Shown here piece by piece: positions 42,670-52,190 of a stretch of DNA of 64,000 bases. The translations under genes and the position numbers were made by a program. Every line of letters begins with the position of its first letter. Positions within the stretch are counted from its first letter, which is position 1. The stretch comes from Athalassotoga saccharophila (GTDB taxonomy: Bacteria > Thermotogota > Thermotogae > Mesoaciditogales > Mesoaciditogaceae). Location of the stretch: NCBI RefSeq assembly GCF_009936215.1, contig NZ_AP019551.1, forward strand, positions 713,501-777,500, in the 5' to 3' direction. Below the pieces are notes generated by a model, which was not told where the DNA came from, did not search any database, and saw only the letters and a list, made by a program, of their open reading frames with translations.

Positions 42670-44520
42670 ATGATTCTTAAGATAGAAGATCTCGAAATGA
42701 GATTTGGTGACAATCTTTTATTTGAGAGGGTAAATCTTCAAATCAAAGAAGGAGAAAAGATCGTCCTGATAGGTCCAAATGGATCGGGAAAAACAACGTT
42801 TTTAAAGATATTAAACGGTGAAATAGATCAAAGCGGTGGAAAGATATTTTTTTACGGCCGCAGGATGGGAACTTTAAGCCAGTTTAGGATAGATAAAGAC
42901 CGGACGCTCTACGAAGAAGGCCTTTCGGCCTTCGATAGGGCATTTTATTATTACGAGAAAGCCCTCGAAAATGCTATAAAAAGTGATATAGATGGGTACG
43001 AGTTGGCACTCTCTAATGCCGAATCGCTTGATGTTTATTCGGCCGAAAAAAGAGTCAGGGAGATGCTTAAAGGTATTGGATTTTCAGAAGGGGATTTTGA
43101 CAGAAGGATCTCAACTTTGAGTGCCGGTGAGATAACCAAACTCGAGATTGCCAAATTGATGATAATGGATCCGGATCTGATGATTTTGGATGAGCCCGGC
43201 AATTATCTCGATGTTTACGGAATGGAATTTTTGAATGATACGATTCCAGAACTTAAGGGGGCCGTTATAATCGCCACTCACGACAGGAATATAATGGAAA
43301 GGGTTCCAGACAAAATATGGGAGATAGACTTTGGAACGATAAGATCTTACGATGGAAAGTACGGTGATTTTCTTTTACAAAAGGAGAATTTTCTCAAGAC
43401 GATTGAGAACAAAACAAAGGTACTCGATAAAAAGATAAATGAAACTCAAAAGGCCATAAGACGTTACAGAGAATGGGGAAGAGACAAAGCGATCAAGCAG
43501 GCAAAATCAAAGGAAAAGTTCGTTGAAAAACTATTGGAAGAAAGAAAGGATTTCGAATTCGAAAAGCGTAAGACCTTTAAACAACTCAGATTTCAGACAA
43601 AGGGCGTAAGTGAGGATGTGATTTTGAAAGTTGATAATTTGGATGTATTTGCCGGAGAGAAATACATAGGCAATTTTTCCTTTGAAATTCACAATGGCCA
43701 AAAAGTTGCGCTTTTGGGAAAAAACGGAATAGGAAAGACTTCTTTGCTTAAGTCTTTGATGTCGAAAAAAGCGGCGCTTAGTTGGGGCCCGAATACGCGC
43801 GTTGCCTTTGTTGATACAGTTGGAGCAGACAGAAGTGAAAAGCAGATAATCGAAGATATATGGGAAGTTGTACCTTTGTGGAAGGATTTTGAAGTAAGAA
43901 AGTATCTTGGAAGATTTGGATTTGAAGGAGATGATGCCTTCAAAGAGATCTCATCTTTAAGCGGTGGTGAATTCGTAAGGTACCAATTGGCAAAGGCGTT
44001 GATAAATGATCCGAATTTTCTCATTTTGGATGAGCCTACAAACCATCTCGACCTTTACATGATCGAATCTTTGGAAGATACCCTTTCGAAATATGCCGGT
44101 GCGATCCTTTTCACGACCCACGATCTTAAATTTGCAGAACACATAGCAGATCTATATTTTATATTGGACGCACAAGGGCTGCACGGATTTGAAAATTATG
44201 AAATGACCGAAGATTTTCTCAGAAGTGCTTTCAACAATGTCAAAGTGATTTCGACTTCGAATGAGGATTTTGAGAAAAAAAGAAGGATTAAAAACAGGAT
44301 AAAAAAGTTAGAGATCGAAATTGCAAATCGTGAGGAGAGATTGAACATTCTAAATGAAAGGATAAGAGATCTCGAATCTCAAATGTCGAATTGTAATGAT
44401 CATTATAAACTCGTTGAAATTCTCAAAGATAAAGAGAAGGTTGAGAAAGAGGCAGAAGAGATCATAAAACAGATGTACGAATTTGAGGAAGAAAAAAGAG
44501 TTCTTGAGGAGGAATCATAA
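42670..44520 (+). CDS. ABC-F family ATPase
   Basis: 616 aa soluble protein with two ABC domains and no membrane segments. Domain 1: GPNGSGKTTFLKIL, LSAGEITKLEIAKLMI, LMILDEPGNYLD. Domain 2: LGKNGIGKTSLLKSL, LSGGEFVRYQLAKALI, LILDEPTNHLDL. A charged linker joins them (residues ~235-290), and a C-terminal coiled coil of ~85 residues follows. ABC-F proteins act on ribosomes in translation control or antibiotic protection; which subfamily this is I cannot say. It overlaps hutH by 1 bp. Confidence 0.9.
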   Translation: MILKIEDLEMRFGDNLLFERVNLQIKEGEKIVLIGPNGSGKTTFLKILNGEIDQSGGKIFFYGRRMGTLSQFRIDKDRTLYEEGLSAFDRAFYYYEKALENAIKSDIDGYELALSNAESLDVYSAEKRVREMLKGIGFSEGDFDRRISTLSAGEITKLEIAKLMIMDPDLMILDEPGNYLDVYGMEFLNDTIPELKGAVIIATHDRNIMERVPDKIWEIDFGTIRSYDGKYGDFLLQKENFLKTIENKTKVLDKKINETQKAIRRYREWGRDKAIKQAKSKEKFVEKLLEERKDFEFEKRKTFKQLRFQTKGVSEDVILKVDNLDVFAGEKYIGNFSFEIHNGQKVALLGKNGIGKTSLLKSLMSKKAALSWGPNTRVAFVDTVGADRSEKQIIEDIWEVVPLWKDFEVRKYLGRFGFEGDDAFKEISSLSGGEFVRYQLAKALINDPNFLILDEPTNHLDLYMIESLEDTLSKYAGAILFTTHDLKFAEHIADLYFILDAQGLHGFENYEMTEDFLRSAFNNVKVISTSNEDFEKKRRIKNRIKKLEIEIANREERLNILNERIRDLESQMSNCNDHYKLVEILKDKEKVEKEAEEIIKQMYEFEEEKRVLEEES

Positions 44521-46016
44521 TGAATTACGTTATAGAAGACAGAATAACTTTAGAGGATGTCGTTAAAGTTGCCAAAGGTGAAAAGGTTGAAATATCTCAA
44601 AAGGCGGTCGAGAGGATCAACAATTCGAGGAGAAAGGTTGAAAAACTTTTGTCTTCGGACAAAGCCATGTACGGTATAAATACCGGGTTTGGAGCCCTTG
44701 CAACTGTGAAGATATCGAAAGAGGAGATAGACGATCTTCAATCAAATTTAGTTCGCAGTCATTCCGTTGGTGTTGGCCCAATCTTAGACGAAGAGAGTAC
44801 AAGGGCGATGATGCTTTTGAGAGCCTTCTCTCTTTCTCGCGGATATTCGGGTGTAAAAATTGAAACTGTAAATCAGATAATTGAGTTTTTGAACAGGGGT
44901 GTTACTCCGGTTGTTCCCTCTCAAGGTTCGGTAGGATCGAGCGGTGATCTTGCGCCTCTTGCCCACGTTGCACTTGCGATGATGGGAGAAGGAGATGTGA
45001 TATACCACGGAAAGGTAATGGATGCCTCGAAAGTCCTTGAAATTGAAGGGTTAAAGCCTTTGAAATATTCCGCAAAAGAAGGCCTCGCGCTTACCAATGG
45101 AACGCAGGCGATGACGGCCATTCTCGCCCTCGTCCTCTACGATTCAAAGGTGCTTTTTGAAAATTCACTCATAACTGCCTCTATCTCAATAGATGCGCTC
45201 AAGGGATCGACAACGCCATTCGATCCTCGGATACACGAATTAAGGCCTTACGAAGGTCAAAGATACGTCGCATCGCGCATAATGGAATACCTTGCAGGGA
45301 GCGAGATAAGGGCATCACACATAAATTGCTCAAAAGTTCAGGATGCCTATTCTCTTAGGGCAATTCCTCAGGTGCTTGGCGCTGTGAAGGACACACTCGA
45401 TTACGTCGAGAGACAACTCGATATTGAAATGAATGCGGTTACGGATAATCCACTCGTTTTTGAAGATGAAGTTTTGAGTGGAGGAAATTTTCACGGAGAG
45501 CCGATGGCCTTTGCCGCCGATTTTCTCGGTATAGCCTTGAGTGAACTTGGAAATATAACTGAAAGGCGGATAGATAGACTCGTTAATCCGCTTGTTTCTG
45601 GTCTTCCTCCATTTTTGGCCGATGGAAAGGCCGGACTTAATTCTGGATTGATGATGTGGCAGTACACGGCGGCATCTTTGGTCAGTGAGAACAAGGTCCT
45701 TTCGCATCCTGCATCCGTGGATTCTATTCCGACATCTGCATATCAGGAAGATCATGTTTCCATGGGCACTATCGCTGCCGTTAAAAGCAGAAAAATATTC
45801 GAAAATGTTTCGAAAATAATAGCGATAGAGGCCATGATCGCATCAAAAGGTGTAAGGTATCATCTTCCGCTTCGTACCGGAAAAAAGATAGAACCATTGG
45901 TAGACCTTATAAATTCAAAGGTTAAATATTCACAAAGAGATCATTACATGGGAAAGGAATTCGAGGAAATTTTGATAATGGTAAAAAACGAAAATATGAG
46001 AGGAATGATCGAATGA
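44520..46016 (+). CDS. hutH: Histidine ammonia-lyase (MIO enzyme family)
   Basis: 498 aa. Deaminates histidine to urocanate. The cofactor-forming loop reads GSVGSSGDLAPLAH, so the MIO tripeptide is Ser-Ser-Gly instead of the common Ala-Ser-Gly. The active-site Tyr loop YGINTGFGAL and the Ser-His substrate pair (RSHSVGVG) support histidine as the substrate over phenylalanine or tyrosine. No hutU, hutI or hutG is nearby. It overlaps the ABC-F and rnr genes. Confidence 0.9.
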   Translation: MNYVIEDRITLEDVVKVAKGEKVEISQKAVERINNSRRKVEKLLSSDKAMYGINTGFGALATVKISKEEIDDLQSNLVRSHSVGVGPILDEESTRAMMLLRAFSLSRGYSGVKIETVNQIIEFLNRGVTPVVPSQGSVGSSGDLAPLAHVALAMMGEGDVIYHGKVMDASKVLEIEGLKPLKYSAKEGLALTNGTQAMTAILALVLYDSKVLFENSLITASISIDALKGSTTPFDPRIHELRPYEGQRYVASRIMEYLAGSEIRASHINCSKVQDAYSLRAIPQVLGAVKDTLDYVERQLDIEMNAVTDNPLVFEDEVLSGGNFHGEPMAFAADFLGIALSELGNITERRIDRLVNPLVSGLPPFLADGKAGLNSGLMMWQYTAASLVSENKVLSHPASVDSIPTSAYQEDHVSMGTIAAVKSRKIFENVSKIIAIEAMIASKGVRYHLPLRTGKKIEPLVDLINSKVKYSQRDHYMGKEFEEILIMVKNENMRGMIE

Positions 46017-48175
46017 CCCGTGAAGAACTTGTCAAGTATTTTAATTCGAAATCTTACGCTCCTTCGACGATAACGGCTATTGCCCAAAAGACAAATTCGA
46101 AGGTCGAGGAATTGAAAGATTTGCTTGAAGATCTTGAGGAAGAAGGATTTATTTACAGGACAAGAAGCGGCAAATGGCACAAAGTAAAGGAAAATGAGAT
46201 GGTAGGAATTATAAAATTCACGAGATCCGGCAAAAGAGCCTTTGTCACATCTTCTTCCGGTAGAGAAGCATCTGTGGAAATAGCCAATACAATGTGGGCT
46301 TTGAATGGAGATAAAGTACTCGTCGAAATAACGAAAAATGGAGAGGACATTCCTTCTGGAAAGGTTGTCAAGATCCTTGAAAGATCGCTAAATAAAATAG
46401 TCGGTGTTTACAAATCCCAGTGGACAAATTTTGGATATCTAATACCCGATGATCCGAGAATAATATACGAGTTTAGAGTTTATTTTAAAGATTCAATAGA
46501 TGTTAAAGATGGAGACAAAATTGTAGCAAAGATAACGAGATATCCAGATTCCAGTGCTGAAGGTACTGTCGAGATAGTTGAAAAAATAGGAAGGGCAGAT
46601 CTTCCACAATCGGATCTTCCAAGCGTTATAGAAAAGTATAACCTACCAAAGCCCGAAGAATTTCCGAAATCCGTCATCAAGGCCATTAAAAAACTTCCAG
46701 ACGATGTCGGGGAAAAGGACATTCAAGGTAGAAAGGATTTCAGGGGCAAACATGTCTTTACGATAGATGGAGAGGACGCGAAAGACTTTGACGACGCCGT
46801 CTCGATAGAAAAACTTCCAAATGGGAATTACCTGCTCGGTGTTCACATTGCCGACGTTTCGAATTACGTCAAGGAAGGCGATCCAGTGGATATCGAGGCT
46901 TTCAAAAGAGGAACAAGCGTTTATCTTATAGATACCGTTATACCGATGTTACCCTTCAAATTGTCCAACGATCTTTGCAGTCTTGTTGAGGGAAAGGACA
47001 GACTCACGGTTTCTGCGGAGATGGAGATAGACGAATACGGCCGTATACTTAAAAAGCAATTTTCGAAAAGTGTTATAAGGTCTGTAAAAAGACTTACATA
47101 CACGAAGGTTACAAAGTTACTCGAAGATCCGGATCAAGAGATAGAAAATGAAATTGGCTTTATAAGAAAAGATCTTGAAATGATGAGGGATCTTGCCCAT
47201 ACCATAAAGACAAGCAGGCTTGGAAGGGGATCTATAGAATTCGCATCAGACGAAGTTAAGGTTATCTTAGATGAGAATGGATACGTCAAGGATATAGTCT
47301 TAAGAAAACAAAATGTTGCCGAGATGATGATAGAAGAGTTCATGATAAGTGCAAATGAATCTGTTGCCGAACTTTTTGACAGGATCGGTTTTCCATTCAT
47401 CTACAGAATCCACGGAAAGCCAGATGTTGAGACTATAGCCGAACTTTCGGAATATCTTAGAGCGATAGGCATAAAGTTCAAGATCACCGAAAATATACAG
47501 CCAATAATGCTTCAAAGAATTTTGGAGCAGATAAAAGGTCATCCTCTTGAAATGGTGATCCAGCGCCTTCTTGTCAGATCGATGAAAAAGGCCGTTTATT
47601 CTGAAACAAATGTCGGCCATTTTGGCCTTGCATCTTTGAATTACACGCACTTCACAAGTCCCATAAGGAGGTATCCAGACCTTATGGTTCACAGGCTCTT
47701 GAAGATATACATTGAAAAGGGTAAGTTCTCCAACGAAGAGGTAGAAAGATATTCGAAGATCTTGCCATCGATAGCGAAACATTCTTCAGAAAGAGAAATC
47801 ATAGCGGACCAGGCCGAGAGGGATCTTGTGTCTATGAAAAAGATAGAATATGCCCAGAATCATATCGGAGAGGTCTTCGATGTAGTTGTGACCGGCGTTA
47901 CAGACTTTGGCCTTTTCGTTGAAATACCTGACAAAGCCATAAGTGGCCTCATTCATATCTCTACCCTTAACGATTATTACATTCATGATGAGAAGTTCAA
48001 TACACTCACCGGCACTCATGGAAAGATCTTCAAAATAGGTGACAAATTGAGGGCGAAGATAACTTCGGCAGACAAGATAAAGGGAATGATCGATTTTGTG
48101 CTGGAGGATGAAAATGGAAAAGACAGAGAAGGAAAAAACGATCAAAAGGTTAAGAAGAATAGAAGGGCAGGTTAG
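46013..48175 (+). CDS. rnr: Ribonuclease R
   Basis: 720 aa. An N-terminal helix-turn-helix region (residues 1-60), cold-shock domains, the RNB catalytic domain with DGEDAKDFDDAVSIEK (metal-binding aspartates), HIADVSNYV and HFTSPIRRYPDLMVHR, then a C-terminal S1 domain (GEVFDVVVTGVTDFGLFVEI) and a basic tail. It degrades structured RNA 3' to 5'. It overlaps hutH by 4 bp and the repressor gene by 62 bp. Confidence 0.95.
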   Translation: MTREELVKYFNSKSYAPSTITAIAQKTNSKVEELKDLLEDLEEEGFIYRTRSGKWHKVKENEMVGIIKFTRSGKRAFVTSSSGREASVEIANTMWALNGDKVLVEITKNGEDIPSGKVVKILERSLNKIVGVYKSQWTNFGYLIPDDPRIIYEFRVYFKDSIDVKDGDKIVAKITRYPDSSAEGTVEIVEKIGRADLPQSDLPSVIEKYNLPKPEEFPKSVIKAIKKLPDDVGEKDIQGRKDFRGKHVFTIDGEDAKDFDDAVSIEKLPNGNYLLGVHIADVSNYVKEGDPVDIEAFKRGTSVYLIDTVIPMLPFKLSNDLCSLVEGKDRLTVSAEMEIDEYGRILKKQFSKSVIRSVKRLTYTKVTKLLEDPDQEIENEIGFIRKDLEMMRDLAHTIKTSRLGRGSIEFASDEVKVILDENGYVKDIVLRKQNVAEMMIEEFMISANESVAELFDRIGFPFIYRIHGKPDVETIAELSEYLRAIGIKFKITENIQPIMLQRILEQIKGHPLEMVIQRLLVRSMKKAVYSETNVGHFGLASLNYTHFTSPIRRYPDLMVHRLLKIYIEKGKFSNEEVERYSKILPSIAKHSSEREIIADQAERDLVSMKKIEYAQNHIGEVFDVVVTGVTDFGLFVEIPDKAISGLIHISTLNDYYIHDEKFNTLTGTHGKIFKIGDKLRAKITSADKIKGMIDFVLEDENGKDREGKNDQKVKKNRRAG

Positions 48176-48368
48176 AGGCATTCAGACAATGATAGAGAAT
48201 GACAGGGAATGTCCCGACATTCTCATAGAGATATCCGCAATAAAATCTGCCTTAGATGCTGTTAGCAAGATCATAGCCCAGAATTATACCTATGAATGTG
48301 TAAAGGTGAGTCCGGACAACGAAGAGAAATTGGAATCGCTTTTGAAAGCGATTTTCAAATACCATTGA
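48114..48368 (+). CDS. CsoR/FrmR/CstR family repressor, CstR-like residues
   Basis: 84 aa all-helical DUF156 protein: RLRRIEGQVRGIQTMIE and DILIEISAIKSALDAVSK. Cys33 and Cys62 keep the 29-residue spacing of the sensor pair. The copper-ligand His, four residues before the second Cys in CsoR, is Tyr58 here (YTYECVK). The Cys-x-Cys pair without His is the pattern of CstR persulfide sensors. GGAGG at 48103-48107 sets ATG 48114. It overlaps rnr by 62 bp. Confidence 0.85.
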   Translation: MEKTEKEKTIKRLRRIEGQVRGIQTMIENDRECPDILIEISAIKSALDAVSKIIAQNYTYECVKVSPDNEEKLESLLKAIFKYH

Positions 48369-48381
48369 AAGGAGACTTTAA

Positions 48382-49635
48382 ATGAGAAGATACCAAAAGA
48401 TAATTGTGGCCATATTTTTAATATCGGCCTTGATCGGAATTGCATGGGCAACTGAAAATATAGCGCAGTCGAATTCTGACACGGTTGGAGAGGTTTTGAA
48501 ACTCATAAAGATGTATTATTACAACGGATCTTCTGTGGATTTTGAAAAACTTCAGGATGCGGCGATAAATGCCATAATCTCAAATCTTGGAAGTCATTTC
48601 ACCTACTACTTTTCACCGAGCGAGGCAAGCGAGTTTAACATCCAGACCTCATCCCAGTACGGTGGAATAGGCACCGAGGTAACTTACAATGCAACAAGGA
48701 ATGCAATCGAGGTAATAAGTCCTATGTACGGATCACCCGCCGAAAGGGCTGGAATAAAGAGCGGCGACCTTATAATGTCGATAGACGGTACAAGTGTAAA
48801 ATCTCTCGGATATGTGAATGCCGTTAACGCGTTGAGAGGCACCCCGGGATCGACTGTTACGATCGTTCTCTACAGACCCTCTGACAATGCGACGATGACT
48901 TTGAAAATAACGAGGGCAAAGATAGAGTTAAAAACTGTCAAATACACAACATTTGAGGCCTCTTCCGTCAAAATAGGTTACATTAGAATAACGAATTTCA
49001 GTGAGACTACTGCCAGTGATTTCAATAAGGCCTTTGCATCTCTTTTAAACGATCACATTCAGGCTTTGATCTTAGATCTCAGAGACAATCCGGGTGGATT
49101 ATTCACGGCAGCCCTCGATGTCGCAAGTCAATTCTTGCCAAAGGGCAAGTTGATAATCACCATGAGGGACAAAAACGGAGACGAGTATCCATTCTTCTCC
49201 TACGGAGGACTTGATCCCAAAATACCCGTTGTCGTACTCGTGAATAACGGATCGGCTTCCTCTTCCGAAATAGTATCGGCCGCTTTAAGGGACAATCATG
49301 TTGGGGTTTTGGTTGGAGAAAGAACCTTCGGTAAGGCTGCCGTCCAGACTGAATTCAAACTCAGCAATGGCGGCTTATTGCTCTTGGTTACAGATCATTA
49401 CTTCACACCGAATGGTCAGGATATAAACCTTAAAGGGATAGAGCCTGACTACGTTGTCTCGGCTGGCGCCACGCCAACTCAAAACGAAAGTTACAAGGCC
49501 TTAATTCAAAGCGTTGTTATGTCCACACAAAGCATGGCCCAGATAGACTTCTCCGATCCTCAGGTTCAGAAGGCAATTGAAATTCTCTTTGGAGAGGTAA
49601 AAGAAGGAATAACTTTTCCGAAAGATTTGAAATAA
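48382..49635 (+). CDS. C-terminal processing protease, S41 family
   Basis: 417 aa. An N-terminal signal or anchor helix (residues ~7-23), then a PDZ domain (SPAERAGIKSGDLIMSIDG, residues ~115-185). The catalytic domain has the nucleophile Ser in NNGSASSSEIVSAAL and the general-base Lys in GERTFGKAAVQTE. It cleaves envelope proteins near their C-termini. RBS AAAGGAGA precedes ATG 48382. The stop codon lies in a perfect 10-bp hairpin. Confidence 0.94.
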   Translation: MRRYQKIIVAIFLISALIGIAWATENIAQSNSDTVGEVLKLIKMYYYNGSSVDFEKLQDAAINAIISNLGSHFTYYFSPSEASEFNIQTSSQYGGIGTEVTYNATRNAIEVISPMYGSPAERAGIKSGDLIMSIDGTSVKSLGYVNAVNALRGTPGSTVTIVLYRPSDNATMTLKITRAKIELKTVKYTTFEASSVKIGYIRITNFSETTASDFNKAFASLLNDHIQALILDLRDNPGGLFTAALDVASQFLPKGKLIITMRDKNGDEYPFFSYGGLDPKIPVVVLVNNGSASSSEIVSAALRDNHVGVLVGERTFGKAAVQTEFKLSNGGLLLLVTDHYFTPNGQDINLKGIEPDYVVSAGATPTQNESYKALIQSVVMSTQSMAQIDFSDPQVQKAIEILFGEVKEGITFPKDLK

Positions 49636-49650
49636 ATCAAATTTCAAATC
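49624..49650 (+). other. Perfect hairpin spanning the stop codon of the S41 protease gene
   Basis: GATTTGAAAT/ATTTCAAATC (49624-49633 with 49641-49650), 7-base loop. The TAA stop begins at the last stem base. No T-run follows, so it may stabilise the 3' end more than terminate. Confidence 0.6.
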
Positions 49651-49657
49651 TCTACGT

Positions 49658-49707
49658 CAGGTGGTTTTGGCATGTGGCATGCCATTCGCTACGTGCCAAA
49701 TCGCCTG
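49658..49707. repeat. Long imperfect intergenic inverted repeat containing copy B of the short element
   Basis: The inner stem pairs TTTGGCATGTGGC with GCTACGTGCCAAA (13 pairs including two G-T), loop ATGCCATTC. It extends outward through CAGG/CCTG to about 20 pairs. It lies between two converging genes without a T-run. Its core GCCATTCGCTACGTGCCA resembles sites at 42513 and 62554. Confidence 0.55.
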
Positions 49708-49744
49708 TTAGATTCGGTAAAAATGGTTCATATTGTCAAGTTCA

Positions 49745-52060
49745 TTATTTTACGGTTATAATTGAAGTTCTCTTTGTCATATTCCCCGCGTTATCGTAGG
49801 CCATAACGTATATCGTATATGTTGCAGAACCTGTCGGTTGCCAGTCAAATTCAAAGGCATTTGATTTGAAGTTTTTTACGACAATGGGTATCAGATTTGG
49901 ATATGGTTGTGGATCTATCGAAGAGTAGATCTGCAACTCGAGGTAATTAATTCCGCTTATCAAATCAGTCGCACGCGCACTTATGTGAATCGTCGAGTTT
50001 GTAGACGCCGTTGACGGTGCTGAGATCTCGAGATTCGGTGGCGTTGTGTCTTTGAAGACGTTGAAATAAGCGCTTGAATACCCTTTCTTTCCGTAAGCAT
50101 TGACGGCCTCAACCATCAAAGTGTGCGACCCTTGAACCTGTGGAGTCCAGCGTAATATGTACGGAGGCGCACTTACCGATCCTATTTCATTTCCATCGAC
50201 ATAGAAATTAACGTAATTTATCGCCGCGCTTGATTGGATTACGGTGGATCCAAGAGTTATCTGGCCTCCAAGGTATATCGAGACCGGAGTTGCAAATGCT
50301 TGAATCTCCGGCAAAGTTCCTGGATAGACGTAAAAATAGAAGTTAGACGTTGAGGATCTGCCGAGGATGTCTTGTGCGTAGACTTTGAAAAGATGTGTGC
50401 CAGTTGCCGAGGCGATCCAGTTGATCGTGTAAAGGCCAGTCGCGCTTTTGGATGGGGTAAGAGGGATATTGTCTATCCACATCTCGACATTCGCGATTTT
50501 GCTTTGAGAGAGGACGCTCGCACCGAAGGTCACAAAATCTGATTGCTCGACCAGAGAAGAGATATAGGGATATATTATCGGACCATAATTGTTTATGTAA
50601 TTGGGTAAAACATTCAAATTCACTATCGTGGAAGATATCGTGTTGTTTGAATCAACGCTTTCTATCCTTATCGGTATTACTCCGGCCTTGTCTGGAGTCC
50701 AAGATATCGCATACATGTTGTTATTTCCACTTGAGACACTTCCTATGCTTGATGAATTAAGAATATTATAGAAATTGACGAACTGTATAGATGCCCCGGG
50801 GGCCGTTGCGTATGTCTTGACGGTTAAGATCTTTGGGATTCCGGTAGTTGCGTATGGGGTAAATGTCGCAGAAAGATAGGGTGGATATGATTTTGGATTG
50901 TATGAAACGTTGAAGTTAAATGATGTGGATTGCATTTCAAAATTGTCATTTGCGACGATAGTTACTGTGTGAAATCCATCGGATGGATTAAATCTGTAAG
51001 TTAGAGTATCTGTGGAATAGGCCGTGTATACAAGACCACCGTCTATGTAAAGTCTTATTGTTTTCATTGGTGGATAGTAATTGTAAACGACGGCAGTTAT
51101 GGTCGCACTTTGACCATGCTGGATATTTGAAGGCGTTATTCCTGCCTCAATTACCATGTTGTTGGTCTGGGGTGTTACGGCTATATGGTAGGTCTTCTCG
51201 TTAAACCACCCAAGAGAATCTTTCAAAATCACGTTGACTGTGTGGTATCCGGCGACAACAGTCCATGTTGCAACGTAGGTCGTTGAAGATGATGAAGATG
51301 GTGCAACGTTGAGTGGGAGATCGTCAACGGTTATGTAAGGCGTAAAGCCAATGGGGTCGTATCCGGAAACTTTAAAGGTCACGTAAGAATTCGAGATCGA
51401 AGGATATTGAGGTGTCCATGAAACATTTTTTATCTGTGGATAGGGATAGTTTGATGCCGTAAAATAGATAGAAGTTGAAGAAGTTGTGCCTATTTTGTCG
51501 GAGACATTTATCGAGATCGTATGGTTGCCCGGGGTAATTGTGGAGGTCGAAAGAAAGGTCGATGGCGAGATCGCTATCACAGGCAATGGGTGTGAATCGA
51601 GACTTACTTCCTCTGAAGAAAGGCCTATTTGTGAGGTTGACGAGAAGGTAAAGGACATGATCTGACCACCTTGAGGATTTGATGGCGAGATGGAAATGTT
51701 GTATATCTTCGGAGGATATGGCAGGGAGACATCTATGATCTTTGAATTTGAAGAAGAGTGATTGTAAGAATCCGTAACAGTTGCGACTATTGTGTGCACT
51801 CCGCTTACGGCCGTCCATGTGGCGATAAAGGTATCATTCGTACCCGTAATCTGAAGAGTTTGGCCATCAATGGAAAGTGCACATGTGAGGTTAGAATACA
51901 GATCGTTGGATTGCACCGTTATCTTTACAGTTTGTCCGGCCACAAAATTGGAAGGACTAAATGATATCGAAGGCATCTCAGGACCTGAAAAATTCATGCA
52001 TCCTGCAAGTAATATGGAAAGTGTTACAAGTATTATTGAAAATAAAAATATTCGTTTCAT
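49745..52060 (-). CDS. Large lipoprotein with about eight Ig-like repeats
   Basis: 771 aa. The signal peptide ends in the lipobox LLAGC (Cys21), so it is a lipoprotein. The rest divides into about eight repeats of ~85-100 residues. Each begins near a Pro-rich linker, contains an xSPSN.xxGQ-like start, and ends with a W..xx.G.HT.xVxxxD pattern (for example TWTAVSGVHTIVATVTD, TWTVVAGYHTVNVILKD, RWTPQVQGSHTLMVEAV). Ser, Thr, Asn and Tyr are very frequent. It is probably an envelope adhesin or scaffold. RBS GAGGTGATC precedes ATG 52060. Confidence 0.82.
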   Translation of the reverse strand: MKRIFLFSIILVTLSILLAGCMNFSGPEMPSISFSPSNFVAGQTVKITVQSNDLYSNLTCALSIDGQTLQITGTNDTFIATWTAVSGVHTIVATVTDSYNHSSSNSKIIDVSLPYPPKIYNISISPSNPQGGQIMSFTFSSTSQIGLSSEEVSLDSHPLPVIAISPSTFLSTSTITPGNHTISINVSDKIGTTSSTSIYFTASNYPYPQIKNVSWTPQYPSISNSYVTFKVSGYDPIGFTPYITVDDLPLNVAPSSSSSTTYVATWTVVAGYHTVNVILKDSLGWFNEKTYHIAVTPQTNNMVIEAGITPSNIQHGQSATITAVVYNYYPPMKTIRLYIDGGLVYTAYSTDTLTYRFNPSDGFHTVTIVANDNFEMQSTSFNFNVSYNPKSYPPYLSATFTPYATTGIPKILTVKTYATAPGASIQFVNFYNILNSSSIGSVSSGNNNMYAISWTPDKAGVIPIRIESVDSNNTISSTIVNLNVLPNYINNYGPIIYPYISSLVEQSDFVTFGASVLSQSKIANVEMWIDNIPLTPSKSATGLYTINWIASATGTHLFKVYAQDILGRSSTSNFYFYVYPGTLPEIQAFATPVSIYLGGQITLGSTVIQSSAAINYVNFYVDGNEIGSVSAPPYILRWTPQVQGSHTLMVEAVNAYGKKGYSSAYFNVFKDTTPPNLEISAPSTASTNSTIHISARATDLISGINYLELQIYSSIDPQPYPNLIPIVVKNFKSNAFEFDWQPTGSATYTIYVMAYDNAGNMTKRTSIITVK

Positions 52061-52143
52061 CGGATCACCTCAAAATATTATTCAACTTTTTGGACCGCTC
52101 TTCCTTTGCCCATGTCATTCACAAATTGTTTCATTTTTCTTAA

Positions 52144-52173
52144 TTGACTTAAAAGTGCCTTATAGAGTATACT
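52144..52173 (+). promoter_or_regulatory. Promoter of the ffh-led operon
   Basis: TTGACT at 52144-52149 and TATACT at 52168-52173 with an 18-bp spacer, about 18 bp before the ffh start. The operon appears to run to about 62 kb without an internal terminator. Confidence 0.7.
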
Positions 52174-52190
52174 TACCGAGAGGTGGGTAA

